From Bacillota bacterium (GTDB taxonomy: Bacteria > Bacillota > Clostridia > DSM-8532), in NCBI GenBank assembly GCA_023411795.1, contig JAEYOK010000003.1, forward strand, positions 21,689 to 85,688: a DNA stretch of 64,000 bases, read 5' to 3'. The position numbers and the translations under genes are program-made. Shown piece after piece: positions 36,021 to 44,702 of the stretch. A model generated the notes under the pieces. It did no database searches. It saw only the letters and a list, made by a program, of their open reading frames with translations, and was not told the DNA's origin. Numbering within the stretch: the stretch's first letter is position 1; every line of letters begins with the position of its first letter.

Positions 36021-36932
36021 TCATTTCTGCTCATATATTGCTTGATGTTCTGTCTCTTCGATATACAAAGTATTTTCATTAGATTTAATATCTTCTACAA
36101 ACTCCACTTTTTTTGTTTTTTTGAATATTACTATACCTAAAAATACAATTAAAATAGTCGAAATAGATAAAAGTAATATATTAGGAAGAAGGCTCTCAGG
36201 GAGTATATCATACATCGAGGACATGGCGAAGCTCCATCCGTTAAAAACAAGATGTAAAAGAATGCATGGATAGAGCGAGACATATCTCTTTTTAACTATT
36301 CCTAGAACTATACCAAGGAAAGTAGCATAGAATATCCAGATGATTTGGCCATGAAGTATTCCGAAGGCTATTGCTTGGAGTATTAACGCAAGAATGAATG
36401 GCATACCCCTACTTAAACTTTTCATAACAAGCCCGCGAAATAAAACCTCCTCCAGAACAGGTGCCATTAAGACCACCGTTAAAAACAATATCAAAGTACT
36501 TTCGTTGCCCAAGGTGCTGGATGATTCGATATAATCTTGCATCAGATGCTCGGGTATGGGTAACAGATCCAATAAACTTGAGATAAATAGGTTAAAAAGA
36601 ATTCCTAAGGGAATAATAGGCCATAGGTTACTGAAAGAAACCGGTATAAGGTCCAGCCTCGCTTTAACCGATTTCTTCCCGGCTATTATGATCAACCAAT
36701 ATATAAAAAGTGTAACAGCCCCTGAAACTAATGTAAAAAGTATTACCGAATCGTATACAAAGCTATTGAAACTATCGAAAAAAGAATCAAGCGCGTAATT
36801 TGATTTAACTGCTGTGACCCCGAGAAAAACAGCGTAAGCTATACTACCAGCTATTAAAACCAGTGCGGTTACAACGATGTATATAGCAATGTACCCTAAA
36901 GAAGCACCAATTCCTTTAAAAAAGTTTTTCAT
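36021..36932 (-). CDS. CPBP-family intramembrane metalloprotease
   Basis: A 303-residue protein with about eight membrane helices and a charged C-terminal tail. The Abi/CPBP motifs are present: EEVLFRG (about 160-166), FGILHGQ and LHLVFNG, giving the Glu and His residues of the membrane-embedded metal site. Family members are related to CAAX proteases (Rce1) and can act in bacteriocin immunity or protein maturation; the target is unknown. SD GGGAGG precedes the ATG. A single gene. Confidence 0.87.
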   Translation of the reverse strand: MKNFFKGIGASLGYIAIYIVVTALVLIAGSIAYAVFLGVTAVKSNYALDSFFDSFNSFVYDSVILFTLVSGAVTLFIYWLIIIAGKKSVKARLDLIPVSFSNLWPIIPLGILFNLFISSLLDLLPIPEHLMQDYIESSSTLGNESTLILFLTVVLMAPVLEEVLFRGLVMKSLSRGMPFILALILQAIAFGILHGQIIWIFYATFLGIVLGIVKKRYVSLYPCILLHLVFNGWSFAMSSMYDILPESLLPNILLLSISTILIVFLGIVIFKKTKKVEFVEDIKSNENTLYIEETEHQAIYEQK

Positions 36933-37046
36933 ATATACACATATACCTCCCTAAGGTATTTTTATATAAATAATACCGTTAATATTTAATCATATCAACA
37001 AATTTTAACAAACATGACTTACATAAATTAAAAAGGAGGGATTAGC

Positions 37047-37175
37047 ATGTCTCACAAGAAGCGTGAATATAACGAAAAGCGTTTCCCGGACCCGGATCCG
37101 CCGAAGGACAACAGGGGTGAACCTGTACCGGGAACCGGTAACGACACCAAGAGAGCCCAACAGAAAAATGGATAA
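37047..37175 (+). CDS. 42-residue hydrophilic small protein
   Basis: ATG at 37047 follows AAAAGGAGGGATTAGC, one of the best ribosome binding sites in the window, and a terminator hairpin lies just downstream. The protein starts MSHKKREYNEKRFPDPDPPK and is rich in Lys, Asp, Pro and Gly without any hydrophobic stretch, so it is probably disordered. No family is recognised. The isolated, well-signalled unit supports a real short gene. Confidence 0.65.
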   Translation: MSHKKREYNEKRFPDPDPPKDNRGEPVPGTGNDTKRAQQKNG

Positions 37176-37225
37176 AGCTCACCCAAACGTTATCAACTAA
37201 AACGGGGTTGACTCAAGAAACGCAT

Positions 37226-37251
37226 AGGCGGCCAACGATTATTGGTCGCCT
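37226..37251 (+). terminator. Terminator of the 42-residue ORF
   Basis: AGGCGGCCAA (37226-37235) pairs with TTGGTCGCCT (37242-37251), with one G-T pair and a 6-nt loop, followed by TTGTCATTTT. Confidence 0.75.
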
Positions 37252-37394
37252 TGTCATTTTAATGCCACCCCTCTTCTGATTGTCCGCATTGAACAATCAA
37301 AAATTTATAATATAGCGAGAAAAATGAAGAAAATTAATGAAAACAAGAGCTATTTACTTATGGATGTATAAATGGTACTATGAATGTATAAAAT

Positions 37395-37439
37395 GTTCAT
37401 ATGAACGTTATTTACAATCTACAGAATATATAATATAAT
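37395..37439 (+). promoter_or_regulatory. Promoter and palindromic site before the DUF1836-NfeD-flotillin operon
   Basis: TTTACA (37411-37416), 17 bp, TATAAT (37434-37439) make a strong promoter. Directly upstream is the 12-bp perfect palindrome GTTCATATGAAC (37395-37406), a good candidate operator, possibly for the regulator encoded by the first gene. Confidence 0.65.
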
Positions 37440-37482
37440 AAACCCATAGTCGATAAACAAAATTTGGAAGGGGGCAGCTTGT

Positions 37483-38028
37483 TTGACTTTTATTCAATAC
37501 TTTCCGGGCACAAAGGTGCCTGTGTATGATGGATGCTTATTAACAGGGATATTTAAGGTAACAAGCGGAATTACTCTTTCCCAAGTTTGCGAAATAACAG
37601 ATCTAGAAGCTGGAACTGTGCAAAATTGGGTTAAACGGGGCTATGTGAATCCTCCTGTGGGGCGAAAGTATAAAAAGGGTCAGGTAGCTAGAATAATTCT
37701 TATTAATATGCTCAGGGAAACTTTAGCATTGGAGAAAATAGCAAGGATTCTTAGCCATATAAATGGAGACCTTTTAGATAGATCGGACGACATCATGGAC
37801 GACAGTGATATTTATAATTGCTTATGTGACGTTCTAATTCCTGCTGAGAAAAGCGGTGTAATCGACATTAATGAGCTTTTTGCAATGATAGATACATATT
37901 TGATTGACTTTAAGGAACCGTACCCGGGTTCGAAAGAAAAGCTTAAATTAGTGCTTAAAATCATCATGTGCGCATGGGAATCGGCGTATTTTAAAAGATA
38001 TGCCATGCATTTGGCTAAGGAAATATGA
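37483..38028 (+). CDS. DUF1836 / MerR-like helix-turn-helix regulator
   Basis: A 181-residue protein. The N-terminal part (about 25-60) reads as a winged helix-turn-helix (LSQVCEITDLEAGTVQNWVKRGYVNPPVGRKY), and the rest matches the helical DUF1836 family of Firmicutes, usually predicted to be regulators. The TTG start is preceded by GGAAGGGGG. It is the first gene of an operon with NfeD-like and flotillin genes (17-bp gap), so it may control membrane-domain proteins. Confidence 0.75.
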   Translation: MTFIQYFPGTKVPVYDGCLLTGIFKVTSGITLSQVCEITDLEAGTVQNWVKRGYVNPPVGRKYKKGQVARIILINMLRETLALEKIARILSHINGDLLDRSDDIMDDSDIYNCLCDVLIPAEKSGVIDINELFAMIDTYLIDFKEPYPGSKEKLKLVLKIIMCAWESAYFKRYAMHLAKEI

Positions 38029-38044
38029 ATTTAAGGAGGTAATT

Positions 38045-38794
38045 ATGAATTGGTGGAATGAACTGACCGGCTTGCAACAGATACTTGCATCTATAGCCAT
38101 GCCCGCTACACTAATCATGGTAGTTCAGTTTATATTTCTGCTTCTTGGATTTACGGGTGATGGCGGCGGAGACGGCGCTGATGTGGGTGATATTTCTGAT
38201 GGAACAGACATGGGTGATATACCTGACAGTGCAGATGGTCCGGATATATTTGATGGCGACGGAACCGACATAGATGGAGGACATGAATTCACTGCTGATA
38301 GTGAAGCGGATACTTCATTACATGGTGCCGATAATGCCGCACATGGTACCGACGTATTAAAGCTTTTTACCTTCAGGGGCATAATAGCCTTCTTCTCGAT
38401 AGGGGGATGGTTTAGTGTAGCTGGGATAAGCTGGGGTATACCGGCTCCGGGTGCAATAGCTTTGGGTGCGGTTGCCGGATACTTTGCTCTATACTTTGTA
38501 GCATGGTCTATTCGTGCAACGCTCCGTATGCAGCATAGCGGCAATATCAATATCAACAATGCGATCGGTAACAACGGCGAGGTATACATACCCATACCGC
38601 CGATAAAAAGCGGAGAGGGTAAGATTAATGTCATTGTTCAAGACAGATTATGTGAATTCAATGCGGTTACTAATCTGGAGCGAACTTTAAAAACAGGTGA
38701 GAGAATAACAGTCATGGGAGTCGAAAAAGAAGGTGTACTTCTGGTGGAACCCAGAAATCCCCCCGAAGGGGTTATTATAGAAAATGAATTTTAA
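38045..38794 (+). CDS. NfeD-like membrane protein with acidic linker
   Basis: About 249 residues: an N-terminal helix (about 10-35), a strongly acidic Gly/Asp linker (about 37-100, with DGDGTDIDGG and repeated GD/GT steps), two further helices (about 108-150) and a C-terminal beta domain (about 180-249) like the OB-fold of NfeD proteins. NfeD proteins partner flotillins, and the flotillin gene follows 12 bp later. ATG 38045 follows a perfect AAGGAGG. The acidic linker is long for the family and could bind divalent cations. Confidence 0.78.
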   Translation: MNWWNELTGLQQILASIAMPATLIMVVQFIFLLLGFTGDGGGDGADVGDISDGTDMGDIPDSADGPDIFDGDGTDIDGGHEFTADSEADTSLHGADNAAHGTDVLKLFTFRGIIAFFSIGGWFSVAGISWGIPAPGAIALGAVAGYFALYFVAWSIRATLRMQHSGNININNAIGNNGEVYIPIPPIKSGEGKINVIVQDRLCEFNAVTNLERTLKTGERITVMGVEKEGVLLVEPRNPPEGVIIENEF

Positions 38795-38806
38795 GGAGGT
38801 CTTGTC

Positions 38807-40231
38807 ATGCCATTTGAAACTACTTTTATTGTAATCAGTGTAGTAGTCCTAATTCTATCAACGCTAATGTTTATCGTATCCCGTTACCGTAAGTGTCCTT
38901 CCGACAAAATCATGGTAATATACGGTAAGGTAGGCTCCGCTAAAGACGGTACCGCCCTCTCCGCAAAGTGTATACACGGCGGTGCGGCATTTATTTGGCC
39001 TATATTCCAAGCCTATGAGTATATGGATTTGACACCAATGTCCATAAGCGTTGACCTTAAGAACGCATTGAGCCGGCAGAATATCCGTATTGATGTTCCT
39101 TCAAGCTTTACAGTAGGTATCTCAACCGAACACGGAGTTATGCAAAATGCTGCTGAGCGTTTGCTTGGACTCAAGCTTGTGCAGATTCAGGATCTTGCCA
39201 AGGACATCATTTTCGGTCAGCTTCGTTTGGTTATCGCGACAATGGATATCGAGGAAATTAATACTGACCGTGATAAGTTCCTAGAGGCAGTATCAAGCAA
39301 TGTGGAATCAGAGCTTAAGAAAATTGGTCTTCGTCTTATCAACGTTAATGTCACCGATATTAATGATGAATCCGGTTACATAGTAGCTCTCGGTAAAGAA
39401 GCGGCTGCTAAAGCTATAAACGATGCTAAGAAGTCTGTTGCTGAAAAGGACAGAGACGGTGCTATCGGTGAAGCAAATGCAAGACGTGACCAGAGAATAC
39501 AGGTGGCAGCAGCCGATTCAGAGGCTATTAAGGGTGAAAATAACTCTCTGGCACAGGTATCGCAGTCAAACGCAACCCGTCGTGAGCTTGAAGCCGAGGC
39601 TTTAAGAAGAGCGACCGCCGCTGAAAAAATAGCAACAGCTAAAGCGTTGCAAGAAGCCTACGCTGCTGAGCAGGAAGCAGAAGCAGCCCGTGCTGCCCGT
39701 GAAAAGGCCACTCAGGAAGCAGACGTTTTGGTTAAGGCTGAAATCCAGAAGAGAAAAATGGAGCTTGAAGCAGAAGCTCAGGCTGAGCAGACCAGAAGAC
39801 TTGCCAAAGGTCAGGCCGATGCTATCTACTTAAAGATGGAAGCAGAAGCAAGAGGTATGCAAGAGCTATTAACCAAGCAGGCCATGGGTTATTCGGAACT
39901 TGTTCATGCTGCCGGCGGAGATGCGCTTAATGCAACACGCATGATGCTAGCCGACAAGATGGAAGAGCTTATGAAGGTTCAGGTTGAAGCTATTAAGGGT
40001 ATTAAGATTGATAAGGTCACCGTCTGGGACAGCATGGGCGGCAATGATGGTACACCCGCAACTGCCAACTTCCTTTCCGGTATGCTAAAGTCCATTCCCC
40101 CTATGAACGAAATGTTCAAAATGGCAGGTATGGAATTACCCGAATACCTTGGCAAAGATGTAAAAGCAAATGCTGAGGCAGAAGTAGTGGAAGTAAAAGT
40201 AGAGACTCCGGTTGTGGAAGTAAAAGCATAA
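38807..40231 (+). CDS. floT: Flotillin-like SPFH-domain protein
   Basis: A 474-residue flotillin. An N-terminal membrane helix (about 7-26), then the SPFH domain (about 35-200: SDKIMVIYGKVG, QNIRIDVPSSFTVGIS) and a long Ala/Glu-rich coiled coil (about 205-370) typical of flotillins, ending in a short tail. Flotillins organise functional membrane microdomains and affect membrane fluidity and protein complexes. SD AAGGAGG precedes the ATG, and a terminator follows the stop. Confidence 0.92.
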   Translation: MPFETTFIVISVVVLILSTLMFIVSRYRKCPSDKIMVIYGKVGSAKDGTALSAKCIHGGAAFIWPIFQAYEYMDLTPMSISVDLKNALSRQNIRIDVPSSFTVGISTEHGVMQNAAERLLGLKLVQIQDLAKDIIFGQLRLVIATMDIEEINTDRDKFLEAVSSNVESELKKIGLRLINVNVTDINDESGYIVALGKEAAAKAINDAKKSVAEKDRDGAIGEANARRDQRIQVAAADSEAIKGENNSLAQVSQSNATRRELEAEALRRATAAEKIATAKALQEAYAAEQEAEAARAAREKATQEADVLVKAEIQKRKMELEAEAQAEQTRRLAKGQADAIYLKMEAEARGMQELLTKQAMGYSELVHAAGGDALNATRMMLADKMEELMKVQVEAIKGIKIDKVTVWDSMGGNDGTPATANFLSGMLKSIPPMNEMFKMAGMELPEYLGKDVKANAEAEVVEVKVETPVVEVKA

Positions 40232-40243
40232 TACATTAAATGC

Positions 40244-40271
40244 AAAAGGGCGGACTAATTCCGCCCTTTTT
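40244..40271 (+). terminator. Terminator of the flotillin operon
   Basis: AAAAGGGCGGA (40244-40254), loop CTAAT, TCCGCCCTTTT (40260-40270), continuing into T. Strong Rho-independent terminator. Confidence 0.93.
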
Positions 40272-40305
40272 GTGCGCTTTTTCGGCTTTATATTATACTT
40301 ATTGA

Positions 40306-40824
40306 TTAATCTAGATTTGATCTGTATGTATATTTTTTATATATAATATCAGTCCCATATTTTTTGAAACTGCCTTCCTTTTCAATGAAAAATCCTAGTT
40401 TTCTTAATACTGCATTAGAAGCAGCATTTTCCTGTGCGACATCTGCAGTAAAAACACGAACACCCTTACGATAGCCAAAGTTGATTAAGGCTTTAATTAT
40501 TTCAGTAGCATAACCCTGTCGCCAATATTTTTTATGGACGCAATACCCTAGATCATATTGTTTTGAATCATTTTGGGGAACTATACTGCATGTCCCGATG
40601 AAATCATTAGTATCCTTAGAAACAGCTATAAACGGAAACCAGCTTTCATCAAGCTCGATACCTTTTGCAAAGCTTAAATATGCTTCATCAGCTTTTTCTT
40701 GTGGTGGATCAGATAGATACTTACCCATCTCATCATCCAACCAGATGCTGAAGCATAGGGGGCTATCCTCTTCTGGCATACTTCTTAGAATTAAACGATC
40801 TGTTTCTATATTTTCTGTTAACAT
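40306..40824 (-). CDS. GNAT acetyltransferase (RimJ/RimL type)
   Basis: About 172 residues. The start IETDRLILRSMPEED and the later YDLGYCVHKKYWRQGYATEIIKALINFGY (about 90-118) are the acetyl-CoA-binding features of RimJ/RimL-type N-acetyltransferases; ENAASNAVLRKLGF is motif B. It probably acetylates a protein N terminus or a small amine. ATG 40824 follows AGGAG; a GTG eight codons upstream is an alternative. First of four GNAT genes in a row on this strand. Confidence 0.85.
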   Translation of the reverse strand: MLTENIETDRLILRSMPEEDSPLCFSIWLDDEMGKYLSDPPQEKADEAYLSFAKGIELDESWFPFIAVSKDTNDFIGTCSIVPQNDSKQYDLGYCVHKKYWRQGYATEIIKALINFGYRKGVRVFTADVAQENAASNAVLRKLGFFIEKEGSFKKYGTDIIYKKYTYRSNLD

Positions 40825-40894
40825 TTTAGGCAAGCTCCTTTTTTCCACTAAAACGGTTATTCATAATCTATTTCGCGTTGCAGGCCTTACTGTC

Positions 40895-41686
40895 TCATAT
40901 TGAGCGAATCATATTTATCTGCCCTCGTTCTTCTTTCGCAAAAAAACCGTATTTATTATAAAGCCCGATTGCGTTTTTATTGTCCACATCGCATAGTAAA
41001 AATCCACGTTTTGCACCAACTGATTTTCCATATGCAATAGCCAGCTCAAACAGTTTTTTTCCTAGTCCCTTCCCACGATGCTCTGATTTTACGACAATCT
41101 CACGAATCCATAATATGGGTCCATTCTCATTTTCAAAGTCATATAAACTGACGCAGTTTAATCCCAATAATTTATCCTCATCTTTTAGTATAATTACTTT
41201 CCCATGTTCAGAGCTTATCCATTCAGAGAACCATTCCGTACTGTCACCATAAAAACCACGGGAATCATTCTTACAATCTTTTGTCAACTGAGAAGCTTTT
41301 TCGCATTCATCGGGTTTTAAGAAAAGGATATCACCATCGTTTATTTCCGTTGTTTCTGTGTTTTCTAGGTTCATATTGAAGAAATCCATAAATTCACTAT
41401 GTATAATAAACCCAATACTCGTTAGTACATCTACGAATTCAGGTGGTATAAACTCGATATAAATCGAGCCATTAATCTTTGTTATAGAATTAATCAGTGC
41501 CTCTATATTATTTGCAGCCCAATGTAATTTTGTAGAATTAATTCCATTACTGATTAATATAATAGAAGAATTATCATTAGTAAGAATCTCATAATTCAAT
41601 ATATCATCAGTTTCACAATATTGTAATGAGGAGTATTTGAAACCTCTTGAATAATCTAATATCTGTTTTGCTTCTATTAATTCCAT
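40895..41686 (-). CDS. GNAT acetyltransferase with N-terminal extension
   Basis: A 263-residue protein. The C-terminal GNAT domain (about 120-263) has IREIVVKSEHRGKGLGKKLFELAIAYG (acetyl-CoA site) and NAIGLYNKYGFFA. The N-terminal part (about 1-110) has no recognised motif but may be a decayed second GNAT fold. SD AGAGGGGG precedes the ATG. The substrate is unknown. Confidence 0.82.
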   Translation of the reverse strand: MELIEAKQILDYSRGFKYSSLQYCETDDILNYEILTNDNSSIILISNGINSTKLHWAANNIEALINSITKINGSIYIEFIPPEFVDVLTSIGFIIHSEFMDFFNMNLENTETTEINDGDILFLKPDECEKASQLTKDCKNDSRGFYGDSTEWFSEWISSEHGKVIILKDEDKLLGLNCVSLYDFENENGPILWIREIVVKSEHRGKGLGKKLFELAIAYGKSVGAKRGFLLCDVDNKNAIGLYNKYGFFAKEERGQINMIRSI

Positions 41687-41787
41687 AACAAACCCCCTCT
41701 TTTCAAATGATGGAAGAATCAGGATTGTAGTATATCATATAACGGCTCGATTTCACAATTAAAGACGATACAAAAAGATGGTGTTTT

Positions 41788-42252
41788 TTAGACAATGGAT
41801 TGAACCATAATAAGGCATGGATTTTCTTTTCCCCACAATTCCGGCAAACACTCTAAAGGTTTAAACCCAACTGATAGATAAAATTTTCTTGTAATTGCGT
41901 AATTAACATCAGGATGAGTTTCATCTAGCGTTTTTACCTGTAAGAACTGGTATCGCTTTTCTTTTGCTAAATTAAAAACCTTATTAAATAAAGCTCTACC
42001 GATTCCTTGTTTATGGTATTCAGATAGAACACCCATGACATAAATTTCTGCAGTATATTTATTATTCTCTTTAAGAGAAATAAAACCTATCGGTTTAGAT
42101 TCATCAAATGCTGCATAAAATGGCATTCTAGCGCTCTCTTTAATATATTCTTGTGTAGATTCAGGTATCCCAAACCAATCTGATAATGATTCTAAGATGC
42201 GCGTCGATATTTCTATTTTCTTTTGTTCATCTAACACTTCTGCTATATTCAT
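41788..42252 (-). CDS. GNAT acetyltransferase
   Basis: A 154-residue single-domain GNAT. EIYVMGVLSEYHKQGIGRALFNKVFNLA (about 68-95) contains the QGIGRAL acetyl-CoA loop, and ITRKFYLSVGFKPLE is the C-terminal motif. The protein ends CLIMVQSIV. It starts with ATG behind GAGGCG. The substrate is not evident. It lies 54 bp downstream of the MerR-type regulator gene and could be its target. Confidence 0.84.
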   Translation of the reverse strand: MNIAEVLDEQKKIEISTRILESLSDWFGIPESTQEYIKESARMPFYAAFDESKPIGFISLKENNKYTAEIYVMGVLSEYHKQGIGRALFNKVFNLAKEKRYQFLQVKTLDETHPDVNYAITRKFYLSVGFKPLECLPELWGKENPCLIMVQSIV

Positions 42253-42306
42253 CTTTACGCCTCTTATAAGATGTTAATTATTAATAATTATTCACTTTTT
42301 TCAATC

Positions 42307-42792
42307 TCAGGATATAAAGCCAATAGCTGATTGCTGTGCTTCAGTCTTAATTGGTTCATTTAAAAATCGAGCAAAATGCAGGCAAATAAATCTATCATAA
42401 TATCCTGAAAATGCTTCTAAGAGCTTTTCAGTAATTGTGTTGTTATTGTCAATCGCTTGTAACTCTGAACTAGCTTCAGAATAACTTAAACCATTGCTCA
42501 ATTTATCAAGGATTGATTTCTTCGCCTGTTCTCTCTGAAAGATTAATTCTTTTCGCACTGAGATTGTTTGCAAAGCACTTCTTGATTCATCAGAAAGAAT
42601 CGTTTTAATTTCATCGATACTTATTCCAAGTTTTCTAAGGACAGAAATTATATTCAGCTGCTCAATGTCATTTTCATTATAATCCCTATAGCCATTTTCT
42701 AAAACATTAGGGGAGATTAAACCATGCAAAGTATAGTATTCTATTGCTTTTTTAGTTAAGCCAGTAATTTTGCATACTTCATTAATTAACAT
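42307..42792 (-). CDS. MerR-family transcriptional regulator
   Basis: About 161 residues. The N-terminal winged helix reads INEVCKITGLTKKAIEYYTLHGLISP, with the YRDYNENDIEQL continuation typical of MerR proteins, then a helical dimerisation region. No Cys-rich metal site is seen, so a drug or organic ligand sensor is more likely than a metal sensor. ATG 42792 is well spaced from GAGGCG. It lies just upstream of GNAT genes on the same strand. Confidence 0.87.
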   Translation of the reverse strand: MLINEVCKITGLTKKAIEYYTLHGLISPNVLENGYRDYNENDIEQLNIISVLRKLGISIDEIKTILSDESRSALQTISVRKELIFQREQAKKSILDKLSNGLSYSEASSELQAIDNNNTITEKLLEAFSGYYDRFICLHFARFLNEPIKTEAQQSAIGFIS

Positions 42793-42837
42793 ATTCATCG
42801 CCTCAATTTAAGCATAAGCTAACACCCAAGGTGGTAG

Positions 42838-43845
42838 TCAAGAGTTTTTAATACTAATGCCATCCACATCTTTTTTAAGTTCTTCGTTCACCCATCCCCA
42901 TAAACTCCAAACCCAAAATTGATAAGATTCATAGCCGCTTTCAATAGCCTTACCCTTACAGTCATAAATAAACTTCTTCCAGTTAGGCGATTTCCAAGCC
43001 TGTAGACGTTCAGCCCAAAGTAATTCTTCGTATATATCTGAACATTTAATATTTACTTCCGGGATAATTGAATTAGTATTAATGTAATCTTGGTATGTAG
43101 CAATAATGGTTTCAATAATATTAATCATCCTATTCCATTCTGTACAAGTTGATAAAGAATATATTTTTGAGCCGAGGTCAGATGTTGGCAAGGGCAATTT
43201 ATCGAACGCCCAACGTAGGTGCGTTCGCCAAGGGTAGTATTGGTGTAGGATTAAGAACCCAATTTGGAATAAACCTTCTATTATATGGCCAAGCACTATG
43301 TAGGATTCTGCTATACGATTACGCTTAGTGCTTAACTTTAGTTCTGATAAATCTTCTACGAGTGTTTTAAACCTCTGAATCAGTGATTTCTTCCATAGAT
43401 GTTCTGGGTATTGAGAAGGAGAGGTTACATTCCTTAATCGGTTCAACATATCTTGTGGATCGTAAAATATCAAATTATTCTGAATCGTAAATAGAGTCTC
43501 AAAAGAAACTTTTTCCCATGGTAGGTTTCTTGATGATTGAAGAAATTTTTTCGCTTGGCCATCGAGTAGCCAGGATAATGGATGAACAGATATAACTGAA
43601 CCATCATTCTTCCACGGATTCGTTTTAGATAGACAGTCATTTAACGTCAACTGCAATTGACCGCCAGACTCTCTCCAAACAGTATCATCCAAATAGACAG
43701 CCGCTTCTAAATCGGATAATTCATCATCAATACCCAGAGCCACAGAGCCAAGGATCATAATACTCGTTTCTGATAGAATTCCCAAATGGTTATCACGGAT
43801 GACTGGCATGATTGTGTCTTCAAAATAATCTATGACTTTGGGCAT
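42838..43845 (-). CDS. Nucleotidyltransferase-like (DUF4037-type) protein
   Basis: About 335 residues. The early stretch IMILGSVALGIDDELSDLEAAVYL matches the GS...G..D..SD.D core of the nucleotidyltransferase fold, although the last acidic residue is Glu, not Asp. The C-terminal two thirds are helical (DUF4037-like). Such proteins are sometimes annotated as aminoglycoside nucleotidyltransferase-like; activity is unproven. ATG 43845 follows AAGGAG. It lies among acetyltransferase genes on the same strand. Confidence 0.7.
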   Translation of the reverse strand: MPKVIDYFEDTIMPVIRDNHLGILSETSIMILGSVALGIDDELSDLEAAVYLDDTVWRESGGQLQLTLNDCLSKTNPWKNDGSVISVHPLSWLLDGQAKKFLQSSRNLPWEKVSFETLFTIQNNLIFYDPQDMLNRLRNVTSPSQYPEHLWKKSLIQRFKTLVEDLSELKLSTKRNRIAESYIVLGHIIEGLFQIGFLILHQYYPWRTHLRWAFDKLPLPTSDLGSKIYSLSTCTEWNRMINIIETIIATYQDYINTNSIIPEVNIKCSDIYEELLWAERLQAWKSPNWKKFIYDCKGKAIESGYESYQFWVWSLWGWVNEELKKDVDGISIKNS

Positions 43846-43876
43846 ATTGATACTCCTTCTCATTTTTATTTAGGAG

Positions 43877-44383
43877 TTATAGTTCAATCCAATATCTTTG
43901 AAGAAAATCTCCGTCATTTTGCTTTTCCTCACTTTCAAACACACCTGAACACTTTATTATCGTATTTGCCGAAGCGAGATTTGATTTATCACAAGTTAGG
44001 AGAACTTTTTCTAATCCGATTTTTTTGCAATAATCAAGAGCTAGTTTTAGCATCATTGTTGCATATCCTTTTCTACGCTCACTTGGTCGTATACCATAGC
44101 CGATATGCCCATGAACCTGCACATATCCCAGATAAGGATACCTGACATTGATTGTACCTATCAGCTTTTTATCTCGTTTACGGATTGCGAAAAAAATAAT
44201 GGAATGAATTTCACGAGTAAGGGCGTCATTAATTTTTTCAAGCCACTCGTCATAACTTTCTGCACTATCCAAGCCGCTATCCCCATGAAGAGTGTTTTCG
44301 CCATTCATGATATGTTCTTCAAAGTATTCCTTCGCATCTATTTCATGGACTTTTGTGGGGAAAACCAATTCTATTTCATCCAT
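43877..44383 (-). CDS. GNAT acetyltransferase
   Basis: A 168-residue GNAT. HIGYGIRPSERRKGYATMMLKLALDYCKKIG (about 93-123) carries the RRKGYA acetyl-CoA loop, and NLASANTIIKCSGVFE is motif B. It resembles the YkkB/RimJ-like small-molecule acetyltransferases. It lies 31 bp upstream of the nucleotidyltransferase-like gene and probably shares its transcript. Confidence 0.85.
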   Translation of the reverse strand: MDEIELVFPTKVHEIDAKEYFEEHIMNGENTLHGDSGLDSAESYDEWLEKINDALTREIHSIIFFAIRKRDKKLIGTINVRYPYLGYVQVHGHIGYGIRPSERRKGYATMMLKLALDYCKKIGLEKVLLTCDKSNLASANTIIKCSGVFESEEKQNDGDFLQRYWIEL

Positions 44384-44524
44384 CTAGTTTACTCCAATCG
44401 AGCAGTATATAAAGAGTCTATTTCGTTCCGGTTTTCTAAAGTATAACCCTTAGCCTATGGATATTATTTTATCACCAAGTTAGCTAACTGCTAATAATTT
44501 TATTTATTGTTTTTTCGCAAACCT

Positions 44525-44596
44525 TTAGGATACCTCGATTCCATTCTTAAGCAGGTACTCTTTTGCGTCATTATCAAGTTTAAAGCCATTTTTATG
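44525..44596 (-). pseudogene. Truncated C-terminal gene fragment at the left flank of IS21
   Basis: On the minus strand a frame of 23 residues (HKNGFKLDNDAKEYLLKNGI, then EVS and stop) has normal coding character but no start. It lies about 20 bp outside the IS21 left end and looks like the tail of a gene lost by insertion or recombination. The rest of 44384-44614 holds nothing recognisable. Confidence 0.35.
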
Positions 44597-44702
44597 TTAA
44601 TGCTACTCTAAAATTGTACCATATACCGGTAAAAAATTAGGCCACCTTAATCAAATTTCCTGTATGATTTTGTTGACAGACAATTCGTACAGGAGGAAAG
44701 GT

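Noticed and set aside
38125..38634. Long antisense ORF opposite the NfeD-like gene
   Set aside because: Composition (Ser/Pro runs) mirrors the Gly/Asp repeats of the true gene on the other strand; no SD.
42838..43845. Confident aminoglycoside nucleotidyltransferase call
   Set aside because: The core has Glu in place of the usual last Asp and the rest is DUF4037-like; the antibiotic link cannot be supported.
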